A stretch of DNA of 64,000 nucleotides from Acinetobacter gerneri DSM 14967 = CIP 107464 = MTCC 9824 (GCF_000368565.1 NZ_KB849542.1:420770-484769); one strand, 5' to 3'. Counted from the stretch's first letter, positions 47,158 through 56,651 are shown. The notes: a model not told the origin generated them from the letters alone. Numbers and translations are program-made.

Positions 47158-47640
47158 TTAAACAGAAGTTTTACGTTTCTGCTTTTGGATGGTCTGATCC
47201 AGACTACTTGAAAATTCACGTTTATCACGTTCAGAAATCGGTGGTGGTCCACCTGTTTGAACACCTGCACCACGCAAAGTATCCATAAAGTCACGCAGAT
47301 GCAAACGTGCTTTCACATTGGCAGTGGTATAGACTTCACCGCGTGGATGAATCGCAACACCGCCCTTTTCGATCACTTGTGCAGCCAAGGGGATATCTTG
47401 TGTGATCACGATATCATGCTCAGTCATACGCTCCACAATTTCTTTATCAGCTTGATCTGCACCACTCATCACTTGTATAGATTTGATCCGCACAGAAGGC
47501 GTAATCCCAACATTTTGGTTGGCAACAAAAGTGACTTCTAACTGATAACGATCAGACGCGCGCAGAATGACATCACGCAGAATCTTTGGCAATGCATCAG
47601 CATCAACCCAAAGTTTAAATGGAAGCACATGCATTCTCAT
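47158..47640 (-). CDS. YaiI/YqxD family (DUF188, UPF0178) protein
   Basis: PIN-like fold protein with the conserved pattern [30 protein letters not shown] and GEVYTTANV. Acidic residues line up with those of nucleases, but no activity is established for the family. 160 residues from ATG 47640; ATG 47634 is also possible. It lies 56 bp upstream of the EamA gene on the same strand. Confidence 0.83.
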   Translation of the reverse strand: MRMHVLPFKLWVDADALPKILRDVILRASDRYQLEVTFVANQNVGITPSVRIKSIQVMSGADQADKEIVERMTEHDIVITQDIPLAAQVIEKGGVAIHPRGEVYTTANVKARLHLRDFMDTLRGAGVQTGGPPPISERDKREFSSSLDQTIQKQKRKTSV

Positions 47641-47896
47641 GATATGAAGATGTACATAGTCTAACAAAATAATAAGACTGTTCCGATCTATTCATTTATA
47701 TTTTTATGAAAATTTTCAAGTAAAAGTTTGATGCGCTATTACATTCAAAAACATACATTGCAGCAATAACTATGTAATATAAAATGAAATTTCTGAGATT
47801 TAACAAAAATTTTGACCAGCAAATCAAAATTTGGACTTGAAAAAATCAGATTACCCTCGATTTAATAGATATATCCACGAATCACAAACAGTAAAT

Positions 47897-48829
47897 ATGA
47901 AAAATCAAAATAGACCTGAAATTATTACTATAGAAGATCAAAGCTTTGGCAGCCATGTCGAGCACTGGAATTTGCTCACTGAAAATCCAACTAGCGATGT
48001 TCCCAAATGGTTAGGTCTAGCGCTTGATGCTCCTGTTATGCCTATGGGCTTATGTGAAAAAGAATGTGATATGGATAGCTCAGTTTGGTTAATTCAGGGG
48101 CCAAACAATTCTGCGGTTCAATTGTGCCAAGTAATCGAAGTTGAAGATAATAAACCACGTGCAGTGAAAACTGCATTTCCTAGCTTTGATAGCCCTTACA
48201 CTTTCAATGCCAATGTTGATCGTATTGTCACTTGTAAATCCAATACCCAAGCGGTTTTACGTTTACAACTCAATCCAAATAGCGTGATTTATGCTTTTGA
48301 TAGCTTATATAGTGTCAATAGCGAACAATATTGCAAAAATCAAACTTATAAAGTCCAATTAAATGCATGGGCTTATGAACTTGAAAAAGTTTCTGATCAT
48401 GAACAAATCGTTGTAGATGATCCTGCTTCGATTAAACATCATCGTGCTTTAAATGATATTTTGGCAGAACATAACGGTGTCGCTCCTGCAAACCTACAAG
48501 AGTTGATTGATGCTTGGCAGCCAAAATCAGATGATGATACGCAGCCTGTTACTGTTGATTTCTCAAAAATGGTGGCTTATCTCTATGGCGAAACAGTGGG
48601 ACAAGAAGATGAAGCTTGGTTCCAAGGCAAGGTCGTAGGTAAAACCCAAATGCAATTTATGGATCAAGAATACACACTTTATGATGTCACCCTGATCCTT
48701 GAAGAAAATCAACCTGCTATTTTAATTCGTGTTGCCACTAAAGAAGAGGCACATAAACACTTTGAAATTGGTCAATATATTCGTGGGAATATTTGGATTC
48801 AAGCCAATATCTACGCAAAAACTGCATAA
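47897..48829 (+). CDS. hypothetical cytoplasmic protein
   Basis: 310 residues from ATG 47897 (an earlier frame opening at 47831 has no clear ribosome site). No recognised domain. It is acidic, with two apparent halves: residues 1-150 include MGLCEKECDMDSSVWL, and the C-terminal part from about 215 has EDEAWFQGKVVGKTQMQFMD and AILIRVATKEEAHKHFEIG, which look like a small beta-barrel. No signal peptide or membrane helix. It precedes a strong terminator and a gap with DnaA-box-like sites, but a functional link is not shown. Confidence 0.6.
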   Translation: MKNQNRPEIITIEDQSFGSHVEHWNLLTENPTSDVPKWLGLALDAPVMPMGLCEKECDMDSSVWLIQGPNNSAVQLCQVIEVEDNKPRAVKTAFPSFDSPYTFNANVDRIVTCKSNTQAVLRLQLNPNSVIYAFDSLYSVNSEQYCKNQTYKVQLNAWAYELEKVSDHEQIVVDDPASIKHHRALNDILAEHNGVAPANLQELIDAWQPKSDDDTQPVTVDFSKMVAYLYGETVGQEDEAWFQGKVVGKTQMQFMDQEYTLYDVTLILEENQPAILIRVATKEEAHKHFEIGQYIRGNIWIQANIYAKTA

Positions 48830-48847
48830 AAACAGTAAATTAACTAT

Positions 48848-48882
48848 AAAAAGCTAGGGTTTTCATAAAGTCCTAGCTTTTT
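48848..48882 (+). terminator. intrinsic terminator after the 310-residue hypothetical gene
   Basis: AAAAAGCTAGG pairs with CCTAGCTTTTT with a following T run. Confidence 0.85.
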
Positions 48883-48905
48883 TATTTCGATATAATGATC
48901 TCAAC

Positions 48906-49242
48906 ATATCCACAACTAAAAGCAGATCATTATTAATTTGAATTCAAAAAATCATTAATCTGCCCTTAGAAAGAAAATATCGCATTCAAAAAATATACTA
49001 CATCCGCTTCATTTTTTTGATTAACTTTCAACCATTTCAAAATACCTCAGTTGCAATCATTATTTTGCTGATATTTTATCCACATTAAAAAAAATATTTT
49101 ATCCACATTTAAATTCGAAAATAACCATTATAACCATTTCAAAATATTCTAAATTTTATACTTTATTATCAGTGATTTATACTCATAGATATTATAAGTT
49201 ATCCACAGTTTTGATTATTTTAAATTCAAAATTATATCCACA
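48906..49242 (+). other. cluster of five co-oriented DnaA-box-like sites in AT-rich DNA
   Basis: TTATCCACA, the consensus DnaA box, occurs exactly at 49076-49084, 49099-49107 and 49199-49207, and ATATCCACA (one mismatch) at 48906-48914 and 49234-49242. All face the same way. The last lies inside a 9-bp inverted repeat, AATTCAAAA and TTTTGAATT (49223-49231 and 49243-49251). A 15-bp direct repeat, AACCATTTCAAAATA, is at 49030-49044 and 49132-49146. The whole gap is very AT-rich. It could be a DnaA-titration site, an origin-like region, or chance in AT-rich DNA. Confidence 0.55.
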
Positions 49243-49293
49243 TTTTGAATTCATTTTTTTATTAATATTGTTTAATGTTTTTGTTAATTAATA

Positions 49294-49337
49294 TGACATT
49301 GTCAAAATAATACTTTCAATAGCATAATATTTATGCT
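49294..49337 (+). promoter_or_regulatory. promoter with two overlapping palindromes
   Basis: TTGTCA (49299-49304), an 18-base spacer and CATAAT (49323-49328) form a sigma-70-like promoter. The -35 is inside TGACATTGTCA (49294-49304) and the -10 inside AGCATAATATTTATGCT (49321-49337), both inverted repeats, which suggests repressor control. Confidence 0.45.
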
Positions 49338-49394
49338 AAAAATACGATAAATCGAATATGGTTTAACAATAATTTTAATATTCTAGGCTCAGTG

Positions 49395-49547
49395 ATGAAA
49401 ATTATACCCGAACAGTCGACTAGTCTAATTAGCACCACTACCCGTCCCTTTTTTAAATTGGACAAGGGCTGCGTTTGCTTTTTCATTCTTGGCATGTTTC
49501 TGGCTGCCATGATCATCCATATGCTTGGTCTTTTTCCAGTCGCTTAA
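49395..49547 (+). CDS. small hydrophobic membrane protein, 50 residues
   Basis: An ATG-to-TAA frame encodes a polar N-terminus (about 1-24, with KIIPEQSTSLISTTT) followed by one hydrophobic helix, VCFFILGMFLAAMIIHMLGL, near 28-47. AGG lies 7 bases upstream of the ATG, a plausible promoter with palindromes lies about 60 bp before, and a strong terminator follows at 49619. Base composition is less AT-rich than the flanks, as coding DNA would be. No family is recognised. A 61-codon frame on the opposite strand overlaps but lacks these supports. Confidence 0.5.
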   Translation: MKIIPEQSTSLISTTTRPFFKLDKGCVCFFILGMFLAAMIIHMLGLFPVA

Positions 49548-49553
49548 ACGCTA

Positions 49554-49585
49554 ATCGTTTATCGTTTATCGTTTATCGTTTATCG
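49554..49585. repeat. tandem heptamer ATCGTTT, four copies
   Basis: Four exact copies of ATCGTTT at 49554-49581, followed by a partial ATCG. They lie between the stop of the small membrane protein and the terminator shared with serC. Confidence 0.9.
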
Positions 49586-49618
49586 AAAATATTTTATTAT
49601 TTCATATCGTTTTGCACT

Positions 49619-49647
49619 AAAAACCCCTCATAAAAGAGGGGTTTTTT
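49619..49647. terminator. bidirectional terminator between the small ORF and serC
   Basis: AAAAACCCCTC pairs with GAGGGGTTTTTT around a short loop. It can end both the plus-strand small gene and the minus-strand serC transcript. Confidence 0.85.
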
Positions 49648-49677
49648 AATGGAATTTTATTATAAAATTCGCAGCAC

Positions 49678-50757
49678 TTAAGCATTGCGTTTAGCAAAAT
49701 CATCCATAAAGTTCACTAAAGCTTGAACAGCTTCAAGTGGTACAGCATTATAAATACTTGCACGCATACCACCAACAGAACGGTGACCAGCAAGATTTAA
49801 TAAATGATGTTCTTCAGCTTCTTTCAAGAATTGTTTATCTAAATCAGCATTTGCCAAAGTAAATGGTACATTCATGATTGAACGATTTGGGATTGCGATT
49901 GGGTTGTTATAAAAATCACTTGAATCAATATAACCATAAAGTAAGTTTGCTTTTTCAAGATTTACTTTATGAATTGCTTCTACCCCGCCCTGCTCAAGTA
50001 ACCATTCAAAAACAAGACCTGACAAATACCATGCATAAGTCGCAGGTGTATTCACCATTGAATCATTTTTCGCTTGAGCGCCATATTTTAAAATGCTTGG
50101 AATTTCAGGTTTAGCTTGATCAAGCAAATCTTCACGAACGATCACTAAAGTCAAACCAGCAGGTCCGATATTTTTTTGCGCACCCGCATAAATCAAACCA
50201 AATTTTGAAACATCAATCGGTGCAGACAAAATGCTAGAAGATAAATCGGCAACTAGAGGCGCATCTACATTTGGAATTTGATCAAATTGGATACCACCAA
50301 TTGTTTCATTTTCAGCATAATGCACGTAAGCAGCATCTTTAGATAAATTCCAAGTACTTTGATCAGCGATTGCAATTTTACCATCAACAGTCGTTGCAGC
50401 TTCTACAACATTGATTTCGCCATAACGGCTTGCTTCTTTATGTGCTTTTTCAGACCAAATCCCAGTATGGATATAGTCTGCTTTGTTATTTTTACCCAAT
50501 AAATTGAGTGGGATCGCAGAAAATTGTAGAGAAGCGCCACCTTGAAGGAATAACACTTTATAGTTTTCTGGAATATTTAATAATTTACGTAAATCAGATT
50601 CAGCTTTTTCAGCAACTGAAACAAAATCTTTACCGCGATGGCTCATTTCCATGATGGATAAGCCTTTACCATGCCAATCCAACATTTCTTGTTGAGCTTT
50701 TTCTAAAACGGCAGTAGGTAATGCAGCAGGACCAGCACAGAAATTGTACGCGCGCAT
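49678..50757 (-). CDS. serC: phosphoserine aminotransferase
   Basis: PLP enzyme converting 3-phosphohydroxypyruvate to phosphoserine, also used in pyridoxal phosphate synthesis. It begins [19 protein letters not shown], has [10 protein letters not shown], the PLP lysine in [17 protein letters not shown], and ends with [21 protein letters not shown] 50757 is preferred (359 residues) because AAGGGA precedes it; the ATG at 50799 would add 14 atypical residues. Confidence 0.95.
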   Translation of the reverse strand: MRAYNFCAGPAALPTAVLEKAQQEMLDWHGKGLSIMEMSHRGKDFVSVAEKAESDLRKLLNIPENYKVLFLQGGASLQFSAIPLNLLGKNNKADYIHTGIWSEKAHKEASRYGEINVVEAATTVDGKIAIADQSTWNLSKDAAYVHYAENETIGGIQFDQIPNVDAPLVADLSSSILSAPIDVSKFGLIYAGAQKNIGPAGLTLVIVREDLLDQAKPEIPSILKYGAQAKNDSMVNTPATYAWYLSGLVFEWLLEQGGVEAIHKVNLEKANLLYGYIDSSDFYNNPIAIPNRSIMNVPFTLANADLDKQFLKEAEEHHLLNLAGHRSVGGMRASIYNAVPLEAVQALVNFMDDFAKRNA

Positions 50758-50947
50758 GATTTTTCCCTTAAATAAGTGAAACGAAATAAGTGTGTGCATT
50801 TAACCATAAAATGCTTAATCTTGCAGTATTTTCTCTAGTCAAACTTTCAATCAACACAGTAAAAAGGATTCATTTTTATTATTTTGATCATTTAATTATG
50901 CGCTTCATTCAGCAGAACATTTATAAAAATAATGCGGTCATATTCTC

Positions 50948-51505
50948 TTAATCTTTGCTGTATCTTTGAAAAATTGCCATATCATGATCTAGATTTAGAG
51001 CGATATTAAATGCTTCTCTTTCGTCACGTTGTTGCTCAAGTATTTCATAAAAATAGCGCATCATAAAAATCAAAACCGCCGATCCTAAAATATAATCTTT
51101 CGGAGCGATATAAACAGAACATCCAGAGTTTAGAAATGCTTGTGAAAGCAAATCCCCACCAAGAGCACAACCTGTTGCGATCACTTTCACCTTATTAAGT
51201 TTTGCATATTTTTCAATATATTGAGCACCGAAAGCATGGGTAGGAGGTTCATCATTTGTATAAATTTCTGGGGCAAGTTTAGGTAGTAAAAAAGCATCAT
51301 GATCACCATGAAAACATAAAATCAAATAATCGATTGGACTCATAAGATCAGTACCGCTTAAAACACCTATAAAATCATTTGGTCGAGCAATCCAATATGT
51401 AATGACTTGAATATTGAGATATTCTAAAAAACTACGTAGGGCATACGCCTCTCTTTCACAATTTTCACTGATTGCCAATGCAACGATGAGGCTCTTTTTA
51501 GTCAT
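50948..51505 (-). CDS. caspase/CHAT-like small protein (clan CD fold candidate)
   Basis: 185 residues, no signal peptide. The layout of motifs resembles clan CD cysteine peptidases: a strand followed by His-Gly (LILCFHGDHD, His66), then after 47 residues a strand followed by a Cys (VIATGCALGGDLL, Cys113), then YIAPKDYILGSAVLIFMMRYFYEILE and REAFNIAL, similar to the end of CHAT or caspase-like domains. No other domain is attached. This reading comes from motif spacing only; a non-peptidase Rossmann-type protein remains possible. It sits between serC and the tolC-type gene on the opposite strand to the latter. Confidence 0.45.
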   Translation of the reverse strand: MTKKSLIVALAISENCEREAYALRSFLEYLNIQVITYWIARPNDFIGVLSGTDLMSPIDYLILCFHGDHDAFLLPKLAPEIYTNDEPPTHAFGAQYIEKYAKLNKVKVIATGCALGGDLLSQAFLNSGCSVYIAPKDYILGSAVLIFMMRYFYEILEQQRDEREAFNIALNLDHDMAIFQRYSKD

Positions 51506-51677
51506 TTTTATCTAGGCCTTTTATAATTGAAATCTCACCAACATCACTAAAATATTATCATACTAATATTACATCCTTTATGATGTAATAAAGATCGCAA
51601 AATGAGTTAAAAACTCTAATTTTAATCGTTATAATTCAAATAAAGTTTCACAAAATAAATTTAAGTTGCCGAAAACT

Positions 51678-53180
51678 ATGACAAATAAATGCTATACCAC
51701 AGCTAGACGCAATTTCCTTTCTTTTGCGAATTTTAAGTCGCTAACATTTGCATGTTTATTGTGTACTGGTTTTTTGAGTACAAACACCTTGGCAGAAGAT
51801 TTAAGTTATGCCCAAGCTGAGCAAGAAATTTTAGAAAATTCATATACATCTCAAGCCAGCGAAGCCTTATCAAAAGCGTCACAACTGCAAAGTGAAGCGA
51901 TCAAAGGTTTAGGTCTACCACGTGTGGATCTAAATGTACGAGCGTATAAATTTCATAGCGAAGTCGATATTCCACTGGATAAATTTAAAAGCAATTTGGA
52001 ACAAACCCTATCTCAGGGGATCAATGATAAATTATCTGGATTTGAAGGCAGTATCCCGTCTGGGGTTTTAGATCCCTTACAACAAGGACTCAACCAAACC
52101 ATTCATAGTGGTATCGGACTTTTCCCAGACAAATCCAATGTCGTGCTTGAAGATGAAGTGGTTAAACCCTCTATTTCAGTACTCATGCCTTTATATACGG
52201 GTGGTCTGATTAGTAGCAGTAAAACTGTCGCCAATATCAAAGCTGAACGTAGTCAAATCGATCACCATCAACAACAAGACACACAACGTTTTGAAATGAT
52301 CCAAGCTTATTTCAATGTGCAATTGCAACGACAACTTTTGGATGCAAGCCTATTCAATTATACGGCTGCGCAACAGCATTATGACAGTGCATTAAAACTT
52401 GAAAAACAAGGATTTATCAGCAAAGGGCAACGCATGCAATTTGAAGTTGCTCGTAATAATGCCCTGCGTTTGCTGCAAAATGCACAATCCAATCTGCAAG
52501 CCAGCCAATTTACTTTGAATAATTTATTAAATAAAAAAAATATTGACCGCTTGAGTACCCCCTTATTTGTAAATAATCAAAATGATCAATCTTTACAACA
52601 ACTTTTGCAGTCATATCCTGAAGGTTCAAATTTAGTCAAAAAACTGCAAATGGATACTCGCATCGCCGAACAAAATGTCAAAATTCAACAAGCGGCTAAG
52701 CGTCCAAATCTGTTTGCTTTTGGAGAATATAGTCTCGATGACCAACAAGATTGGATCGTGGGGGTTGTTGCAAAATACAATATTTTTGATGGTGTAAATA
52801 AAAATAAAAATATGCAAGCTGCTGAATTACAACGTTATGCTTCAGAGTTAATGACGGCGCGAACCAAACAAGAAATTGAAAATGTCATTTATAAATCCTT
52901 TAGTGAAATGACCTCTGCACAGCAAAGCCAGATTTTACTTAAACAAAATATTTTGGCGGCTACGGAAAATCTTCGCATTCAAGAATTGTCTTATAAAGAA
53001 GGAATGGCTACACCAAATCAAGTGATTGATGCACAAAATGCTTTAATGACGGTCAAGACTGATATGGCAATAAATGCATTTAAATATGTCATTTCACTGG
53101 CGACCTTATTGCAAAGCAATGGTTCGATTAGCCAATTTAAAGTTTATACAAATCAAGCCAATACCGATTTTATCCGCTAA
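51678..53180 (+). CDS. TolC-family outer membrane efflux protein
   Basis: Outer-membrane channel for a tripartite exporter. A signal peptide ends near NTLAEDLSYA (about residue 39). Two OEP repeats rich in long helices follow: the first includes QLQSEAIKGLGLPRVDL and the second QNVKIQQAAKRPNLFAFGEYS, with LSYKEGMATPNQVIDAQNAL near the end as in TolC relatives. ATG 51678 is preferred to TTG 51666; 500 residues. First gene of an operon with a HlyD-type protein and two ABC-2 permeases. Confidence 0.87.
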   Translation: MTNKCYTTARRNFLSFANFKSLTFACLLCTGFLSTNTLAEDLSYAQAEQEILENSYTSQASEALSKASQLQSEAIKGLGLPRVDLNVRAYKFHSEVDIPLDKFKSNLEQTLSQGINDKLSGFEGSIPSGVLDPLQQGLNQTIHSGIGLFPDKSNVVLEDEVVKPSISVLMPLYTGGLISSSKTVANIKAERSQIDHHQQQDTQRFEMIQAYFNVQLQRQLLDASLFNYTAAQQHYDSALKLEKQGFISKGQRMQFEVARNNALRLLQNAQSNLQASQFTLNNLLNKKNIDRLSTPLFVNNQNDQSLQQLLQSYPEGSNLVKKLQMDTRIAEQNVKIQQAAKRPNLFAFGEYSLDDQQDWIVGVVAKYNIFDGVNKNKNMQAAELQRYASELMTARTKQEIENVIYKSFSEMTSAQQSQILLKQNILAATENLRIQELSYKEGMATPNQVIDAQNALMTVKTDMAINAFKYVISLATLLQSNGSISQFKVYTNQANTDFIR

Positions 53181-53195
53181 GAGATGGAGCAGAAA

Positions 53196-54362
53196 ATGTC
53201 ACAAGATCAAAACTCATCATTCAATGACAAAACTGATCAATCTTCATCTTTAGTTGAAAATGATCAAAATGTCACATCACAAAATCATGAAAATGCAGAT
53301 AAACATTCATCTGAAATAAAAAGTGAAAATTCAACACAAAACCAGACCACGCAACAGCACGCACCATCAAATAAAAAGAAACCAATTCTCATTATTGCAG
53401 CTGTGATTATTCTTGCGATTTTATTGGCATTGATTGCTTTTGGACTTTGGAAAAGTTATCAACCGAAAATGGTCGATATACAAGGACGAGTTGAAGCAGA
53501 TAGCCTATATGTCAGCACCAAAGTGCCGAGCCGCATCGAAGAAATTTATGTCACTGAAGGACAAAAGGTTGAAAAAAATCAACCGCTAGTCAGACTTTAT
53601 AGCCCTGAAGTTGATGCAAAAAAACAGCAAGCACAAGCCAGCTTACAATCTGCACTTGCTCTACAATCTACTGCTGATCGTGGTTCCCAACAAGAAAATA
53701 TCGATAGTTTATATGCAAATTGGCAAAGCCTTAAAGCACAGCAAAATCTGGCTCAAACTACATTCCAACGTGGTGAGAACTTATATCGTCAAGGGGTCAT
53801 TTCTAGACAACGTCGTGATGAAATGCAAGCTGCTGCCCTTTCCTCAAGTCAATTAACCGAAGCTGCCTATCAACAATATGCACGTGCAAAACGTGGTAGT
53901 ACGCCTGAACAAAAGCAGACTGCGGATGCACAAGTAGAAATTGCTAAAGCAGCAGTTAACGAAGTAAATGCTTTAGAAGCCGAAACAAAATTGTTCGCAC
54001 CTACTGCGGGTACGATTTCCAAAACTTACGGCAAAGTTTCCGAGCTGGTCGCTTCAGGTGTACCTGTGGTGAGTATCATCCAAGATCAACATCCGAAAGT
54101 GATTTTGAATGTGAGAGAGGATCAATATGCACATGTCTATCAGAGTAAAACACTTCAAGGATATATTCCGGCATTGCAGCAAAATGCGACGTTTAAAATA
54201 GAAAATATCGATGCCGAAGGCGAGTTCGCGACAATCAAAACAACACGTCAAACAGGTGGTTATGATATTCGTAGCTTTAAATTGCACTTAGTTCCAGTTC
54301 AACCAATCAAAGATCTAAAAGTTGGGATGAGCGTAATTTTTAAAATCCAAGAGTCAAAATAA
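53196..54362 (+). CDS. HlyD/EmrA-type membrane fusion protein
   Basis: Periplasmic adaptor with one N-terminal transmembrane helix (about 62-84) after a polar tail of about 60 residues. The lipoyl half-motifs VSTKVPSRIEEIYVTEGQKV and LFAPTAGTISKTYGKVSELV flank a long helical hairpin, and a beta-barrel region follows. ATG 53196 is chosen because GGAG lies 6 bases upstream; 388 residues. It lies 15 bp after the tolC-type gene and abuts the next gene. Confidence 0.87.
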   Translation: MSQDQNSSFNDKTDQSSSLVENDQNVTSQNHENADKHSSEIKSENSTQNQTTQQHAPSNKKKPILIIAAVIILAILLALIAFGLWKSYQPKMVDIQGRVEADSLYVSTKVPSRIEEIYVTEGQKVEKNQPLVRLYSPEVDAKKQQAQASLQSALALQSTADRGSQQENIDSLYANWQSLKAQQNLAQTTFQRGENLYRQGVISRQRRDEMQAAALSSSQLTEAAYQQYARAKRGSTPEQKQTADAQVEIAKAAVNEVNALEAETKLFAPTAGTISKTYGKVSELVASGVPVVSIIQDQHPKVILNVREDQYAHVYQSKTLQGYIPALQQNATFKIENIDAEGEFATIKTTRQTGGYDIRSFKLHLVPVQPIKDLKVGMSVIFKIQESK

Positions 54363-55493
54363 ATGTTGGCTTGTATGTGGCGGGAACTTGTCTATTTGCT
54401 TAGGCATAAGTGGGACTTATGTCTAGTCACACTTGCCCCGCTTTTGATCATTGTGATGTTCAGTAGCATGTTTTATGCAGGTAAACCTGAGCATTTACCG
54501 ATTGCGATTATTGATCAAGATCATGGTGAATTAAGTAGAACTATCACGAGATATATCAGTCTAAATCAAGGACTAGAGATTGCGACTATCGCCAACAATC
54601 CCGATGAAGTTGAAACTTTACTTAATCAAACCAAAGTCTGGGGATACATCTACATTCCTTCAGGCGCTGAACGACGTTTGGTCAATGGGCAAGATGCCCA
54701 AATCAGTATCGCCTATAATCAGTCATTTTTTAGTATTGGTAATACGATTTCATCTGCAATGCTGGTCAGCACCTTACAAGGTATGGCTGAATTTAGTGGG
54801 CAGGATTATTTAAAAAATAGTATGCCCTACATCGACATCCCCACCGCCAATATCAAAGTTTCGCCACTATTCAACCCAACGTTGAGCTATGAGCTTTATC
54901 TTGAACCCTTTATGATTCCAGCGATTTTACATTTATTGCTCTGTTGCTGTGTGGCATTTGCTGTAGGGCAAGAATTAAAATACAAAACTGTTAAATCATG
55001 GATTGGACAACAAAATGTCATGTCTGCCCTATTCGCAAAAATTATGCTCTATGTCATGATTTTTTGTTTTTGGACATGGATCTGGATGTTTTGGCTGGTT
55101 GAAATTCGTGGATGGTTCATCGCAGGCAGTTTATGGCTGATTTTATTGGCACAATTTTTACTTTATACCGCCTATGCCTTTATCAGCTCAACAGTCGTAC
55201 TCGCAACCAAAGATTTAGCTAAAACTTTTGGCTTTATCGCAGTCTACGGTGGTTCTTCGCTGAGCTTTGCTGGCGTGACCTTGCCTTTAAATAATGCTCC
55301 AACATTCACTAAATTTTGGTCCAATATTATTCCCTTTACGCCTTATGCAAAATTGCAAACCGAGCAATGGGTTGTAGGCAGTCCTATCTGGGTATCAATT
55401 GTCGCCTTATTGATATTATTGGCCTATGTTGTATTTTACTTCCTTATTTCAAGTTTACTCCTAAAAAAATATTTAAAAGGAGCTGAAATATGA
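54363..55493 (+). CDS. ABC-2 type permease, first of a pair
   Basis: 376 residues: one helix at the N-terminus (about 18-36), a periplasmic domain (about 40-175; LPIAIIDQDHGELSRTI), then five hydrophobic helices. This is the YhhJ/YbhS-like ABC-2 fold. It starts on the base after the upstream stop and overlaps the next gene by 4 bp. No ATPase gene is adjacent. Confidence 0.83.
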   Translation: MLACMWRELVYLLRHKWDLCLVTLAPLLIIVMFSSMFYAGKPEHLPIAIIDQDHGELSRTITRYISLNQGLEIATIANNPDEVETLLNQTKVWGYIYIPSGAERRLVNGQDAQISIAYNQSFFSIGNTISSAMLVSTLQGMAEFSGQDYLKNSMPYIDIPTANIKVSPLFNPTLSYELYLEPFMIPAILHLLLCCCVAFAVGQELKYKTVKSWIGQQNVMSALFAKIMLYVMIFCFWTWIWMFWLVEIRGWFIAGSLWLILLAQFLLYTAYAFISSTVVLATKDLAKTFGFIAVYGGSSLSFAGVTLPLNNAPTFTKFWSNIIPFTPYAKLQTEQWVVGSPIWVSIVALLILLAYVVFYFLISSLLLKKYLKGAEI

Positions 55494-56599
55494 AAGCATT
55501 TTTCAAACAATTTTTCTCATATTATTTGCAGACTTTTAAAAATATTTTCAGCAATTCATCAATTCTAACAACGATGATTCTTTCTGTATTTCTGTATAGT
55601 TTTTTCTATCCAATCGCCTATAAAGGTGAAAAAGCTGAAAATATACCCATTGTCATCGTTGATGAAGAAAAAAGTCAGCTCAGCAATCAAGTCATTTCAG
55701 CTGTAGAAAAAAGTCCGAATGTGAAAATTCAAGCAATTACTAGTAATTTCCTTGAAGCAAAACAGCTCATTCGCGAACAAAAAGCACAAGTAATTTTATT
55801 GCTCCCTGACAATTTATCGCAAAGTATCCGTCGTGGTGAATCAGGTGGTATAGGATTATATTTGAGTAGTGCTTATTTTCTGCAAACCAAAGAAGCAGGC
55901 GTTGGCATAGCAACTTCTATTGAAAATGTTTTAGTCGATTATGCTCAAAAATTTACGGAAATTTCACATTTTCAAGTCGACTTGCCTATACATCAAATCC
56001 CCTTATTTAATCCACTTTCAGGCTATGGAAGCTACATTTTTCCAGCCGTTGCGCCACTAATTATCCATCAAACCATTTTTCTTGGTCTATGTATGCTGAT
56101 TGCATCCTATCGTGAAAAAAAATGGAAACCAAAATCTGCTGAATTTTTTGCAGTATTTGCGACAGCCTTGACCATTGGAACATTCGGTTGTCTCTATTTA
56201 TTTGGCTTTACTTTTTGGCTCAATGATTATCCACGTGGTGGTAATTTTTGGGGAATGATCATCGCTATACCCATTTTTTTAAGTGCTGTGATCGGACTTG
56301 CCATGTTTTTTGCTTCTTTTTTAGATATTTCAGAACGTGCTGGTCATGTGATTGTATTTACCTCTATACCGCTATTTTTACTTTCAGGGAGTGCTTGGCC
56401 GCTTGAAGCTATGCCGCAACTGATGCAATGGCTTTCTTGGTGCTTACCTTCAACCAACGGTATCCAAATGTTTGTCCAGCTAAATCAAATGGGCGTACCC
56501 ACTTTTGTAGTGGTTCCAAAATTGATCTATCTAGCTGCTGCAGCCATTGTTTTACTGACTCTCGCCTACTACCGTTTGGTTATAAAAGCACGGACTTAA
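55490..56599 (+). CDS. ABC-2 type permease, second of a pair
   Basis: 369 residues with the same topology as its neighbour; IPIVIVDEEKSQLSNQVI is the matching periplasmic start, and SGSAWPLEAMPQLMQWLSW near the end is a standard ABC-2 motif. Together they would form a heterodimeric membrane part. The ATPase partner must be encoded elsewhere or the pair works differently. Last gene of the four-gene operon. Confidence 0.83.
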   Translation: MKAFFKQFFSYYLQTFKNIFSNSSILTTMILSVFLYSFFYPIAYKGEKAENIPIVIVDEEKSQLSNQVISAVEKSPNVKIQAITSNFLEAKQLIREQKAQVILLLPDNLSQSIRRGESGGIGLYLSSAYFLQTKEAGVGIATSIENVLVDYAQKFTEISHFQVDLPIHQIPLFNPLSGYGSYIFPAVAPLIIHQTIFLGLCMLIASYREKKWKPKSAEFFAVFATALTIGTFGCLYLFGFTFWLNDYPRGGNFWGMIIAIPIFLSAVIGLAMFFASFLDISERAGHVIVFTSIPLFLLSGSAWPLEAMPQLMQWLSWCLPSTNGIQMFVQLNQMGVPTFVVVPKLIYLAAAAIVLLTLAYYRLVIKART

Positions 56600-56651
56600 A
56601 TTTTTATCATTTATGCTATAAATCACGTTATCTCATGAACGCAATAGTGGC

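Noticed and set aside
49331..49516. 61-codon minus-strand frame opposite the small membrane gene
   Set aside because: No promoter, ribosome site or hydrophobic pattern; the plus-strand frame has all three.
49554..49585. CRISPR array
   Set aside because: The repeats are 7 bp, directly tandem with no spacers, and no cas genes are present.
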